From NCBI RefSeq assembly GCF_900096565.1, contig NZ_FMYP01000035.1, forward strand, positions 1 through 43,423: 43,423 nt of DNA. The letters run 5' to 3'. The DNA comes from Williamwhitmania taraxaci (GTDB lineage Bacteria > Bacteroidota > Bacteroidia > Bacteroidales > Williamwhitmaniaceae). Of the stretch, positions 9,445 to 17,627 are shown piece after piece (positions within the stretch are counted from its first letter, which is position 1; each line of letters begins with the position of its first letter). The notes beneath the pieces were generated by a model, which worked only from the letters and a program-made list of their open reading frames with translations, had not been told where the DNA came from and did not search any database. Position numbers and translations under genes: made by a program.

Positions 9445-9503
9445 AAAGGTGCTAACACACCGAACAAAGGCCTTAGCCTCTGTCGTGGTGTGTTAGCACC
9501 TTT
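9445..9503 (-). terminator. Long-stem terminator between fibre operon and methyltransferase
   Basis: Perfect 17-bp inverted repeat AAAGGTGCTAACACACC (9445-9461) and GGTGTGTTAGCACCTTT (9487-9503) with a 25-base loop. On the minus strand it ends in a T run, which would terminate the long tail/fibre transcript and make the methyltransferase a separate unit. The stem is also nearly bidirectional. Confidence 0.75.
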
Positions 9504-9572
9504 AATTATTAGCGCGTGAGATACGCTGGTATAAGACAGGGGCTTCTTTTTCCCCAACAATTCAATACTGCT

Positions 9573-9818
9573 CTACCCGGTAGACGTCAGCGTGCAGGCT
9601 CCGCTAATCAGATCAGTTACCTGGACAAAACCACCCGTCGGAACATCCCCTATGGTAATACCAAGCGATGCGCCAAGCAAGGCCAGCGAACCTTCATCCC
9701 TTCCCCTTACCGAGGGGGTGGCTACGCTTAGGCTTGCGCCAAGCAAGGCCAGCGAACCCTCATCCCTAGCTCTTACGGATGGCGTAGTTACGCCCAAGCT
9801 TGTGCCCAGCAGCATCAT
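9573..9818 (-). CDS. Small protein built of 22-residue repeats (unknown function)
   Basis: Predicted 81 aa, not a family I recognise. Its ATG overlaps the TGA of the upstream fibre gene by four bases (ATGA at 9815-9818), the standard translational-coupling arrangement in this operon; this is the main support for it being real. The N-terminal two thirds repeat the pattern LLGASLxVxTPSVRxRDEGSLA about two and a half times. The C-terminus (VPTGGFVQVTDLISG) is not repeated. No signal peptide or membrane segment is evident. As the last gene of the tail-fibre operon it may be a virion accessory or fibre chaperone, but this is inference from place only. An overlapping + frame is also open because of the DNA repeat. 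Confidence 0.5.
   Translation of the reverse strand: MMLLGTSLGVTTPSVRARDEGSLALLGASLSVATPSVRGRDEGSLALLGASLGITIGDVPTGGFVQVTDLISGACTLTSTG
9670..9813. repeat. 66-bp tandem repeat, about 2.2 copies
   Basis: Units begin GCGCCAAGCAAGG at 9670 and 9736, with a degenerate third start at 9802 (GTGCCCAGCAGC). The period of 66 bp keeps the reading frame and encodes the 22-residue protein repeat of the gene at 9573-9818. Confidence 0.75.
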
Positions 9819-11548
9819 TGTTGGTTAAATATTGAGTTAATCGTAATTTTTAGCGCTACCCACGATGCACGGATTGGAAACTTTAACCGGCCGGTGTTGG
9901 CAGCGGAGTAGTATTCCGGGTGTGCGTTCGTGAGCGGCCTGCCGTCCGTGCCTACGTCTATTGCGCCAGCCGGTATATTGCCCACCCTAAGGCACCTTAG
10001 CCCTGTCTCCATAGCCTTATCGCCCGGTGTACTCATCGCGGGGGAGGTTAGGTAAGGGTAGGCGGCGTCATTGGTTAAGAAATCGGCGGGCAGGCTACCA
10101 TTCTCCCACACCTTCACCTGAACGGTTGAGAACACCACTGGGCGACGGATAGGGTAAAGATAGGCTGCACCAGCGCCACCTAGAGTTGCTTGCGAGGTGT
10201 TGTCATACCCCGTAATCACAGTTCCCTGCGTGTATACAAACCCGCGGTAACTTACGTAAGTACCGTCATCACACTTCACAACGTAAACCTTATTGTTTTC
10301 CAGCGCTACACCGCCAACTGTTACCGCTACTTTAGCTGCCTCCTCTAGGCTGAGCAGCTCCGCTGGCGTTAGAAAAACGCCTCTCGTTCCGCTGTTGCAT
10401 ACAAAGGGAACGTTAACCCCATTGAAGTTTACGTAATTTCCGGGCATGGGCATGGCCTTGGAGTACAGCACGGCTCCGGAAAAGTCAGGGTTCAGGCTAA
10501 CCCTACCGTTGGCAATGGTTAGCTTATCTGTTGGCCTTACCTCTACCTCATAGGGGGAGGCGGTAAGGTTGGCGGTTTCCTTAAAGTCAATTTTTACTGC
10601 CGGGGGGAATGGGCCAATGTGCTTGCCGCCGTCCATCCAGCAGGCGGGCTGCGCCTCCTTTGTTCCGTAAATTAGGCTATAGTCGAGGGCGTAGCCATCC
10701 GTTACCCCGTCCGGAGCGTTCACAATGCGGTTGTCGGTAATTTGGCAAGCAACCCACGGCAGTTTGGAGTAGCCAGTGGCAGCTGCGCCATTGCTGAACC
10801 AGCTTTGCACGGCTGCATACTTCTGGGCAGCGGTTTGGCCATCGGCATCAATGCGAATGTCCGCGCTACCGTCTGCGCTGCGCGCCCAAAACGTGCAACT
10901 AGCCCGAAAAAGACAGGTGTCCATCTTGCTGCTGGCCGCGAGCGTTGCGTTTACATCAAGGTAAATGCGGCAGTTATCGTAGAGACATCTGCTGACCACC
11001 ATTGTGGCGAGGTTTCGCCTCACCGCGTTTGGCATATCCAAATACAGATTGTTGATAACCCCGTTAACCTGCACCGCAACCTCATTTTGGTTCACCATTT
11101 TCACGGCTCGAATAACCGAAAACTTGTGGATATCCATTGTGGCTGCGTCAAGAATATTCGCAACAACAACGTTAATGACTACGCTTCCATGGATAGCGCC
11201 ATAGGCAATCCCGCTACTCGCTAGCGAATTGAGATAAATTAAACCATTCTTCTCTACATTAACGTTGGATCCAAGAATTCCACCTACAATTGTGTACTGT
11301 CCCTTGCCGTCATACAGCGCTTCGCCAAACCTGTCGGCAATAAATCTTTTGATGGAGGAGACCTGTTCTGAGAATACCCCTCTACAGACAATCTCGGAGA
11401 CCATGGTGGAGTTCGCCTTGTTTATCGATGCGAAAGGCTTCTGGCTGGTTCCGTTGCCGGTAAGGTCATCGCCTCCCCAGCTATCAACGTAGCAGTAGTT
11501 AGTATTGGTGTTTATCCAAACCCTTTGAAAGTCTAATGCGTAGGCCAT
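9815..11548 (-). CDS. Putative tail fibre/spike protein with beta-helix character
   Basis: Predicted 577 aa. The ATG at 11548 is chosen over an upstream in-frame start at 11566 because GAGGAGG lies about 10 bases before it. The N-terminal part (YCYVDSWGGDDLTGNGTSQKPFASINKA) is the classic opening of right-handed parallel beta-helix proteins; the next about 200 residues are rich in short beta-strand repeats (VVINVVVANILDA, NCRIYLDVNATL). A looser C-terminal region follows. Place in the operon, after tail-collar-like genes and before the end of the late transcript, fits a receptor-binding or glycan-binding distal fibre. Receptor unknown. Confidence 0.7.
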   Translation of the reverse strand: MAYALDFQRVWINTNTNYCYVDSWGGDDLTGNGTSQKPFASINKANSTMVSEIVCRGVFSEQVSSIKRFIADRFGEALYDGKGQYTIVGGILGSNVNVEKNGLIYLNSLASSGIAYGAIHGSVVINVVVANILDAATMDIHKFSVIRAVKMVNQNEVAVQVNGVINNLYLDMPNAVRRNLATMVVSRCLYDNCRIYLDVNATLAASSKMDTCLFRASCTFWARSADGSADIRIDADGQTAAQKYAAVQSWFSNGAAATGYSKLPWVACQITDNRIVNAPDGVTDGYALDYSLIYGTKEAQPACWMDGGKHIGPFPPAVKIDFKETANLTASPYEVEVRPTDKLTIANGRVSLNPDFSGAVLYSKAMPMPGNYVNFNGVNVPFVCNSGTRGVFLTPAELLSLEEAAKVAVTVGGVALENNKVYVVKCDDGTYVSYRGFVYTQGTVITGYDNTSQATLGGAGAAYLYPIRRPVVFSTVQVKVWENGSLPADFLTNDAAYPYLTSPAMSTPGDKAMETGLRCLRVGNIPAGAIDVGTDGRPLTNAHPEYYSAANTGRLKFPIRASWVALKITINSIFNQQ

Positions 11549-11549
11549 G

Positions 11550-11876
11550 TTACTGCTCCTCCTCAATTAAGGTAAATACTTCCCTGTCCATTCTCCAGCA
11601 GGTAGACGCATCAATGTAAACGCGCTCTGCCAGCAGGGTAAACCCGTCAAAGGTCACCACCAGCAGCCTTGGGCGTGCGAACACGTCGAAGGTTGTTTTA
11701 CGCGAGGCCTCCGCAATGGCTACTTCCTGCCCGAGCTGCCCGTTGGCTGCAACCTCCTGCTTAACAGCCTCGTTTGGCTCAAACAGCGCAGCGCCATAGA
11801 ATGCCGCTACAAGGGCCTGTTGCACCTCCGGCGCTTGCTCGGAGAATGTTTTTGTTTTATCAATAGTTGCTTCCAT
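11550..11876 (-). CDS. Small tail-fibre-region protein, unknown function
   Basis: Predicted 108 aa, family not recognised. Soluble, acidic, no membrane segment. The N-terminal half is Ala/Glu-rich and probably helical (EQAPEVQQALVAAFYGAALF); the C-terminal half looks like beta strands (PRLLVVTFDGFTLLAERVYI). It lies between two fibre genes, 7 bases from the upstream one, and its 3' end carries the GAGGAGG ribosome-binding site of the next gene. Possibly a fibre assembly factor; inferred only from position. Confidence 0.6.
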   Translation of the reverse strand: MEATIDKTKTFSEQAPEVQQALVAAFYGAALFEPNEAVKQEVAANGQLGQEVAIAEASRKTTFDVFARPRLLVVTFDGFTLLAERVYIDASTCWRMDREVFTLIEEEQ

Positions 11877-11883
11877 ACTTTTG

Positions 11884-12837
11884 TTAATTATAGGTTCCGT
11901 TCAACAGTATGCTGCCGGTGGTTTTTCCGGAAGCGTAAGTAATTTTCAGCAGCAGCGGTGCCCCGCTGGCCACCACAAGGCTTATGGCTGCACCGCTAGT
12001 TACGGGTGATAGCGCGCCTCCATCCACGCTTACCTGCACCGTGGCAATATCGGCGGCATTCCACGAGAGCTTACTAACCGTGGCCGCTGCGGGAAAGTAG
12101 GTCACTGCCTCGGTAGATACCGAGAAGCCAACCGCCAAGCGTATGGTGCTGGAGGTAGAGGAAAGCAGCTGCGCGAGCACTCTCCCTTGGTTGGCCGAAA
12201 GTGGCTTGTTGGTATCGCTGCTAGTAAGGTTGTCTACAATGTCGGCAACGTTTACCTTATTGGTGGCAATGGTGTCGATGACGTCCTTGTTATTCTTGAT
12301 GAAAGTCACAATTTCATTTACCGTATCGAGGTTCACATCGTCGGAGGAAACTAGGCTTTGGAGCAAGCTGATGAGGTCATGCAGCTTCTTGAGTGTATCA
12401 CCCTCTGCCGGCACCCCATCGCGCAGGGCGGTGGCTACCTCCGCTGACTTGGTAGCAGCCACTCCGTCGGTTTCCGAGCGGGTATATACCTCGCCACGAA
12501 AGGCGTTCACCGCCGATTCGCTCATCATCCCCACGAGTTTGGGCGTTGCGGCCTCAGCATCCGATTGTCCGGGAGTATTAGACAACTTCACAATACCCTT
12601 CGCCTCTAAGGTGCCCTCCGGTAGCGAGATGTTACCAATCGCCTCCGTAATCATGGCCGCGGCAGCATCGTTATCCATTTTACGGATAAGGATCTCGTTT
12701 AGCCCATCTACGGAAGAGGTGGGTATTGCATCCTCCCTGTGCCAGTAGCTATCCAGCCACGCTTCAAACTGGCTTGCAAGCGGTTTTAAACCGCGCTTAA
12801 ACCAGGCTTTAATTTGATTTTTATCAGTAACAGCCAT
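11884..12837 (-). CDS. Tail fibre-like structural protein
   Basis: Predicted 317 aa. The N-terminus (IKAWFKRGLKPLASQFEAWLDSYWHREDAIP) is a conserved beginning I recognise in Bacteroidota phage structural proteins. The middle contains collar/fibre words (GIVKLSNTPG, PKLVGMMSESAVNAF, a coiled region around DVNLDTVNEIVTFIKNNKD). DNLTSSDTNKPLSANQGRVL is common in phage fibre shafts. The C-terminus is beta-rich. Probably a trimeric fibre shaft or base. Confidence 0.75.
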   Translation of the reverse strand: MAVTDKNQIKAWFKRGLKPLASQFEAWLDSYWHREDAIPTSSVDGLNEILIRKMDNDAAAAMITEAIGNISLPEGTLEAKGIVKLSNTPGQSDAEAATPKLVGMMSESAVNAFRGEVYTRSETDGVAATKSAEVATALRDGVPAEGDTLKKLHDLISLLQSLVSSDDVNLDTVNEIVTFIKNNKDVIDTIATNKVNVADIVDNLTSSDTNKPLSANQGRVLAQLLSSTSSTIRLAVGFSVSTEAVTYFPAAATVSKLSWNAADIATVQVSVDGGALSPVTSGAAISLVVASGAPLLLKITYASGKTTGSILLNGTYN

Positions 12838-12870
12838 TACATTGTTATTTTGGTAAAGTATGGTGCTATC

Positions 12871-12892
12871 ATTTTCCTGACCTCAGGAAAAT
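12871..12892. repeat. 22-bp near-perfect palindrome between fibre genes
   Basis: ATTTTCCTGA (12871-12880) and TCAGGAAAAT (12883-12892) separated by CC. It lies in the only sizeable gap in this stretch of the operon (12838-12902). With no strong T run after it, a weak attenuator, an mRNA processing/stability element or a protein-binding site are all possible. Confidence 0.6.
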
Positions 12893-12902
12893 GGTCTTGC
12901 TC

Positions 12903-13736
12903 CTACATGGTTATGATAGTAAAGTAGAGGTTACAGTCATTTGCGCTCCCGTCGTCAGAGCACACGATCATGCAGTCGTTCGCATTGATGTCATACATCG
13001 AGCGAATACTCACCTTCGAATTAACTCCTGATCCTCCAAGAACAATGTAGCGCACATGCCCAAGGTTGTGCGTTATTTTGTAACACCCCTCTTGAATTTT
13101 GGTTACTACTACCTGGATCATGCCATCACCCTGCGGGTTTGCCGGACCCCCTTGCCAATTTGTCCATCCAATAAAAACAGGTCCAGCCGCGTGGCTGTGC
13201 GCCGATGGCGGGAAGGTGGTCGGTTTTTCCGAAATAGCAGACCAGGCGTGATTATGCGCCGCTGGAGAGAAAGTTGCAGGCTTACCGCTAACCTTATCCC
13301 ACGCCACGGTGTGGTCGGTAATGTGCCCGGTAAGGGCGGTATCCAAGCTGGCAAGGCTCTGCGCCATGGACGCAAGGCTGGGCAGGCGCTGAAAGCTGCT
13401 CCACGGAATTGAGCCGCTGCCAGTAGAGGCCACAGCCGTCCTGTTCATGTATAGGTCGGCGTAGGTTTCGTCATACACCTGAACGCTATCCTTGCTCTCC
13501 TGAATACTTACGTTGGAGGTGGTTAGGCCTCCGGTAAAGGGCAGCACTTCTCCGTTAATCACCAGCGTTCCTGGGCTCACCCTATTGCCCGACAACAGCT
13601 CACACCCCTCAAGAATGTAGGTGTTACCGCCAATGCTGGATAGCTTGGCCGTGAGCGTAACCATGTCCTGAAGAAAGGCCAGCGTTTCCGAGCTCATGGG
13701 AAACTGCGGGTACTTGAGTAAGTCTATTCTGTTCAT
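12903..13736 (-). CDS. Tail fibre/collar-like protein with His-rich repeats
   Basis: Predicted 277 aa. The N-terminal part (residues 1-100) probably attaches to the baseplate. Residues about 145-185 contain two copies of the fibre repeat W-x-x-(V/I)-S-x-KP-x-TF-x-P-x-AHxHA, a metal-coordinating His motif widespread in phage fibres. The C-terminus is beta-rich (CYKITHNLGHVRYIVLGG). It follows the gp48-like gene closely, as expected for the first fibre gene of a contractile-tail operon. Confidence 0.75.
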   Translation of the reverse strand: MNRIDLLKYPQFPMSSETLAFLQDMVTLTAKLSSIGGNTYILEGCELLSGNRVSPGTLVINGEVLPFTGGLTTSNVSIQESKDSVQVYDETYADLYMNRTAVASTGSGSIPWSSFQRLPSLASMAQSLASLDTALTGHITDHTVAWDKVSGKPATFSPAAHNHAWSAISEKPTTFPPSAHSHAAGPVFIGWTNWQGGPANPQGDGMIQVVVTKIQEGCYKITHNLGHVRYIVLGGSGVNSKVSIRSMYDINANDCMIVCSDDGSANDCNLYFTIITM

Positions 13737-13747
13737 TGCACCATTTT

Positions 13748-14287
13748 TTAAAAGTATTGAATCATGTAGCGCTTGCTGGCTAGCTTGTAAAAGTTCACCA
13801 GCGATACAATGCGGCTTTCGTCAATGCGGCCGCGAAGGGCCATGGGCACCATTACGGCAAAGTCAGCGCCAACTGCGCCCACGCTTCCCTGCTTGGAAAC
13901 AAACCGGGCACCTTTACCGTCGGCAAATACAAGCGTTTTGCTTTGCTTGGCACCAACGGTGAGGATAATCGGCTTGCCCTTCCCTTCAGGGGGAAAAGTT
14001 TCTTTTTTATAGAGAATGCACCAGCCCAGGGATTCGGCGTCGGATATGTATAACCGGCGTTGCTCCGCGTCGAAGGCATCGTTTAGGCAGCCGCGCAGGT
14101 AGCACACCTGCCCGGTGTGGTTAGCTTTGTAGAGCGCCTGTCGACGTGCAGCCATAAAGGCCGTATGGGTGCTAACCACTGGCCGTGCCATTGCCTTCAG
14201 CAGCGCATACAGCAGGGGCTTGCGCAGGAAGGTCGGCAGCAAAAGCACCACCAGCCGTTTAAAGTCAACCTCATAAACCTTGCTCAT
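13748..14287 (-). CDS. Baseplate/tail protein in the gp48 (tail protein I) position
   Basis: Predicted 179 aa. The opening VDFKRLVVLLLPTFLRKPLLYALLKAMARPV recurs in Bacteroidota phage proteins located after baseplate J. In Mu and P2 the gene after J encodes the protein linking baseplate to fibres (gp48/I), and this protein has the right place and size. I see no diagnostic motif that proves homology. The start overlaps the upstream baseplate J gene by four bases. Confidence 0.6.
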   Translation of the reverse strand: MSKVYEVDFKRLVVLLLPTFLRKPLLYALLKAMARPVVSTHTAFMAARRQALYKANHTGQVCYLRGCLNDAFDAEQRRLYISDAESLGWCILYKKETFPPEGKGKPIILTVGAKQSKTLVFADGKGARFVSKQGSVGAVGADFAVMVPMALRGRIDESRIVSLVNFYKLASKRYMIQYF

Positions 14288-15159
14288 ACGCTCTCAATGG
14301 TTTGGTAAGCCTTAAAGGCCAGCACGAGGTTGCTCTCCTCGTATATTTTGTAGTAACCAGACACCGGGAGCGACTTGGCCTGTATGCCTGTCCATGGCTT
14401 AGCACCTGTGGCTGCTTGGTAATCGGCATCGGAAACCGTCAAGGCCTCGCGCAGCTCCGGGATAACCACCCCGTCCAGCGCCTGAAGCCGATCCACCAGT
14501 GCGGAGTTTCGGTACTCCCCGTTGAACGGTAAGTTTTGCAAATAGCTTTTTATGGCGTTGCGCACCGCGTCCTCCCCGGTGTCCAGGCGAAGCCCAGAGG
14601 GGGCAAACACCATCGGGTCGTAGTATATGTCCATAGACAGCCGCATGTGATCGGCGGGCTCGTTCACCACCTCCAGCACTACCCCCGCGTCCTTAATCTC
14701 TGAAAAGTAGGCGGTAACGGCGGTTTGCTCGGCTCCGCTGAGCGGTTGCTTATCGCCGCTGCCCTTGGCCAGCTTGATGTAAAGGCGGCCTTGATACTCC
14801 ACCGCGGAGGCGTACCGAACTACCCTTTCGCTGTCCACTAGTTCGGCGTAGGTGTCGGTGTCTGGCTCCAGCGACCGCCCCAGCTGAAAGGCAAGGGCTT
14901 TATCGCGATACCACTTGAGGCGGTGCGGCTTTTTGGTATCAAGCAACTCGGCCACCTCCTTTTTATGGATGTCGAAAAGGCTTTCGAGCGTCCACATGGC
15001 CGCGGCCACCACGAAAAACAGGATGCTCTCCAGGCTAACCTTGGAGAAGGTATCCTCAAAGGCCACCCCCTTGGTAAAGCCATACCGGGCAGCCACCGTT
15101 TCGTCCGCCGTAAAGGCCGTGGTAATTTCTGTTTTAATCTGTGCTATCGTTCGTGCCAT
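14284..15159 (-). CDS. Baseplate J-like protein
   Basis: Predicted 291 aa, shorter than Mu gp47 or P2 J, as usual in this phylum. The hydrophobic ILFFVVAAAMWTLESLFDIHKKEV segment (about 45-70) matches the conserved helix of Bacteroidota baseplate J proteins. The region MRLSMDIYYDPMVFAPSG and the downstream VRNAIKSYLQNLPFNGEYRNSALVDRLQALDGV is the hallmark of the J fold C-terminal half. It forms the wedge outer rim of the contractile baseplate. Preceded by a LysM-like gene and followed with overlap by the gp48-like gene. Confidence 0.85.
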   Translation of the reverse strand: MARTIAQIKTEITTAFTADETVAARYGFTKGVAFEDTFSKVSLESILFFVVAAAMWTLESLFDIHKKEVAELLDTKKPHRLKWYRDKALAFQLGRSLEPDTDTYAELVDSERVVRYASAVEYQGRLYIKLAKGSGDKQPLSGAEQTAVTAYFSEIKDAGVVLEVVNEPADHMRLSMDIYYDPMVFAPSGLRLDTGEDAVRNAIKSYLQNLPFNGEYRNSALVDRLQALDGVVIPELREALTVSDADYQAATGAKPWTGIQAKSLPVSGYYKIYEESNLVLAFKAYQTIESV

Positions 15160-15162
15160 AGT

Positions 15163-15459
15163 CTAGCTAATAATAAAATCTTCCTCAATTGCCCAAAACT
15201 CAACTCCCTCATCGGAAATCGTTTGCAGCTCCTCGGCTTGGGTAATGGCGGTAGCCGGCTTAATGCCGTTCACGGCGTAAAGGCTGGCCACGGCCCTGTT
15301 CACCGGTAAGCCAACGGACACCTCCTCACCCGCGACCAGCGCTTGGGTGGGGCTAAGCCCGTTGGCAAGCGCTAGGCTGAGCACCTGTTCCACCGTGCCG
15401 TAGTGCTGCACGGCCAAGTCGAGCAGGTTTTGTCCTGGTTCTACCCTTACTGCGTTCAT
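15163..15459 (-). CDS. LysM-like tail protein (gpX type)
   Basis: Predicted 98 aa. The first half (RVEPGQNLLDLAVQHYGTVEQVLSLALANGLSP) is a LysM-type fold, and the following PNxG-like turns resemble the tail protein X class that fastens hub or baseplate parts in contractile phages. The second half carries a further short repeat of similar pattern (LYAVNGIKPATAITQAEEL). Directly upstream of baseplate J. Confidence 0.7.
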   Translation of the reverse strand: MNAVRVEPGQNLLDLAVQHYGTVEQVLSLALANGLSPTQALVAGEEVSVGLPVNRAVASLYAVNGIKPATAITQAEELQTISDEGVEFWAIEEDFIIS

Positions 15460-16002
15460 CTATCGTATTGCGTGAAGCCACACTACCCCAGCGCTCCGGT
15501 TAAACGGATCGGCGGTAATGCCAACGGCGTTATTTTTTCGTGCGTATAGTAGCGTAATACCGGCCGATGGTTGGTCGCCGTAGCTTGCAAATCCCCCGAC
15601 ATACCAGCGCGGCGGTGGCGTTTCAACGGTAGTGGTATAGGTCACCGCGGTTGACCTTAGGTTTTGAACCGATAGCTGCCGCTCCACAATTTGGTTCTGC
15701 GCCACAACCTCCCGAAGTATTGCCACAAACGAGCTGTCGCGAATGGTGTCGTTGTAGGTATACTGCGTAAAGAACCGTCGGAGAATGGCTACCGTGTCCA
15801 CGTCGCGCCAAAGGGTATCGATCACCACGCTGTCGCGCGGGATAGGCACGGCCACGGCTACGGGGTAGGGTATGCTATCACCGGGCAGCGTAACCGTTTT
15901 GGTTACGGTCACCGGGTAGGGGGCTGGGGTTGGCTTTAGCTTCCAACCCGCAAGTACCCCGGCAAGGAGCACCACAAGGGCTAACAACCAGCGCCACTTC
16001 AT
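15460..16002 (-). CDS. Membrane-anchored spanin-like (Rz-type) lysis protein
   Basis: Predicted 180 aa with one N-terminal transmembrane segment (WLLALVVLLAGVLAGW), a periplasmic Pro/Val-rich linker, a central helical region (ILREVVAQNQIVERQLSVQ) and a C-terminal part with beta-strand character (RWYVGGFASYGDQPSAGITLLYARK) typical of Bacteroidota phage proteins placed after holin and endolysin. Location next to the holin (4-base overlap) suggests it helps disrupt the outer membrane at lysis. Spanin identity is inferred from topology and place. Confidence 0.55.
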   Translation of the reverse strand: MKWRWLLALVVLLAGVLAGWKLKPTPAPYPVTVTKTVTLPGDSIPYPVAVAVPIPRDSVVIDTLWRDVDTVAILRRFFTQYTYNDTIRDSSFVAILREVVAQNQIVERQLSVQNLRSTAVTYTTTVETPPPRWYVGGFASYGDQPSAGITLLYARKNNAVGITADPFNRSAGVVWLHAIR

Positions 16003-16229
16003 ACGCTCGCGTCCACCTTAGTTAGCTGTGCCAGGAATGCTGTAGCAATACCGGTAATGGCGAAGGCCTTTATGAACCATGCTGGGACAAAAGAGACCAT
16101 CTCAACCGGTAGCTGGCTGTAGAATACGGCCGCTGCGGTAGATGCTCCCGAAATGGCCAGCGACACATTTCGGACACGCCGAAATAGTAGAGGGGTTTTG
16201 GCTCTAAAGCGTTGAACTATCTTTTTCAT
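15999..16229 (-). CDS. Putative holin, two transmembrane segments
   Basis: Predicted 76 aa. A basic N-terminus (KKIVQRFRAKTPLLFRRVR) precedes two hydrophobic helices (SLAISGASTAAAVFYSQL and FVPAWFIKAFAITGIATAFLAQL), the topology of class II holins that permeabilise the inner membrane. It starts 12 bases after the endolysin gene and overlaps the spanin-like gene, forming a compact lysis cassette. Confidence 0.7.
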   Translation of the reverse strand: MKKIVQRFRAKTPLLFRRVRNVSLAISGASTAAAVFYSQLPVEMVSFVPAWFIKAFAITGIATAFLAQLTKVDASV

Positions 16230-16241
16230 GGTGTGACGGTT

Positions 16242-16775
16242 TTAAATACTAGTTTTAGCAATATCGTAGAAGGCCATACGGTCGACAAGCCCGTTATACC
16301 CACCATTAATCCTTTTGGTGATGGCCCTAATATCGTCCTTGTCGGCTAGGGCATTTAGCCCGTGTGATTGCCAAAACCATGCAGCGGATTTTACAGCGTT
16401 ATCCGGAAGCTCAAGCAGCTCGGGATTATCCAGCAGGCGCCTATCGCCAAACAGGGCTAGGCTGCACTTTTCGTAGTTGGCGCGACCGGTGATTTGGATA
16501 AGCCCCCGGCCCTTGAATTTCACCCCATCGCCAGCGTTTACGTTTCCTAAGTCCTTGCGCCCCTCGTAGGCATTACCGCTTGCAATCTCGCGAACGTATT
16601 GAAACGAGCCGCTTTCGTGCGCCAGCTGAGCGATAAAGTGCCTTATTCGGAGCGGGGTACTAATCTCAAAGTTCGCCATAAATAGGTTTAGCGAAGAGAC
16701 GTATTGGGCAACCGTGATCAAACGGGTCCTGGGACAAATACTTTTTAAAATTTCCTTTGTTATCATTTCACTCAA
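16242..16775 (-). CDS. GH19-type endolysin (chitinase-like muramidase)
   Basis: Predicted 177 aa, the usual length for phage GH19 endolysins. The catalytic Glu lies in AQLAHESGSFQYVRE (Glu54, second acid around 63). The substrate-cleft motif KFKGRGLIQITGRANY (about 86-101) and the C-terminal NGLVDRMAFYD complete the signature. No signal peptide, so export depends on the adjacent holin. The start overlaps the gp25-like gene by eight bases. A tail-associated muralytic role is conceivable because it sits inside the baseplate operon, but the adjacent holin favours lysis. Confidence 0.85.
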   Translation of the reverse strand: MSEMITKEILKSICPRTRLITVAQYVSSLNLFMANFEISTPLRIRHFIAQLAHESGSFQYVREIASGNAYEGRKDLGNVNAGDGVKFKGRGLIQITGRANYEKCSLALFGDRRLLDNPELLELPDNAVKSAAWFWQSHGLNALADKDDIRAITKRINGGYNGLVDRMAFYDIAKTSI

Positions 16776-17061
16776 ATGTTAGGTTAAACTCGCCGGTGCT
16801 GGTTATGCTAAAGCCGTTGGCCTTATAGCCATCAGCCTTTAGGTTAACGGTAATCTCGCGCTTGATCGACTCCAGGCTTACACTCTGCTTTTTGAGGTAG
16901 TTTACGACGCCAACACCCAATGCTGGAAACTCCTTAAACTCGCCCTTGCTTGCGGATATAATGGCATCCACGTGCTGTTCATTGCTATCGCCAACCAGAA
17001 GGCTGCCATTTCCAATAAGCAGATCACCATCTTCACCAATCAGTATTCCGTTGCGCTTCAT
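16768..17061 (-). CDS. Baseplate wedge protein, gp25/GPW-like
   Basis: Predicted 97 aa. The pattern LLVGDSNEQHVDAIISASKGEFKEFPALGVGVVNYLKKQ matches the GPW/gp25 family that forms the inner baseplate wedge and starts sheath assembly. It overlaps the spike gene by one base and the endolysin gene by eight. Confidence 0.75.
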   Translation of the reverse strand: MKRNGILIGEDGDLLIGNGSLLVGDSNEQHVDAIISASKGEFKEFPALGVGVVNYLKKQSVSLESIKREITVNLKADGYKANGFSITSTGEFNLTFE

Positions 17062-17627
17062 TAGTGTTTTACCTTTTCGTTTTCGATCCTCGAAAAATCT
17101 TCCTTATCGATAAGTGTATTCAGGGATGCTACAATGGTTTGCTGCAAGGCTATACCTCCATCCTGGGCAATGGGAACTCCGCTGGTTATTGCGCTGATAA
17201 TACCATCAACGCGGGCGGTTAGTTTATCCAGCTGAGTCTTTAATTCCATAGGCTTAACCATACCGCCAAGAAGTCCATCATTAAAGACAAAGCCATCAAT
17301 GGTCCACTCAACCTTTATCCCGCCTATTTTTCCGCTTACCTCCTCAATATCGGTAGAGGCGAGTATGTAAGTATCGGTTTTGTCGTTTTCAACCATTACG
17401 CACAGCACCTTGCTGCCAATCTTGGGGTAGATGGTAATCACTTCGTCACCTGCCTCCAAAAAAGCATTGAGCCTGACCGCGAACAATTCTGTTTTCCCAT
17501 CCCGCTCTACATCGCAGGTTCTGGCGGAGCGATCAACCGCCAAAACCACACCCTCGGTAACCAATACCGGAATGGAGCTGCTTACAGCCTTTCGTATTGC
17601 TGAGGCTATTACCGCTTCTATGCTCAT
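17061..17627 (-). CDS. Baseplate spike (gpV / Mu gp45-like)
   Basis: Predicted 188 aa. An OB-like N-terminal domain (VVLAVDRSARTCDVERDGKTELFAVRL, VITIYPKIGSKVLCVMVENDKTDTYILA) is followed by a short beta stretch and a helical C-terminal tail. This fits the membrane-puncturing tip carried under the hub. No HxH metal tip motif is visible, unlike some spikes. It overlaps the hub gene by four bases. Confidence 0.7.
   Translation of the reverse strand: MSIEAVIASAIRKAVSSSIPVLVTEGVVLAVDRSARTCDVERDGKTELFAVRLNAFLEAGDEVITIYPKIGSKVLCVMVENDKTDTYILASTDIEEVSGKIGGIKVEWTIDGFVFNDGLLGGMVKPMELKTQLDKLTARVDGIISAITSGVPIAQDGGIALQQTIVASLNTLIDKEDFSRIENEKVKH

Noticed and set aside
9592-9828. Plus-strand ORF over the 66-bp repeat
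   Set aside because: It opposes the operon. The minus frame has the ATGA coupling to the fibre gene, so the plus frame is open only because of the repeat.
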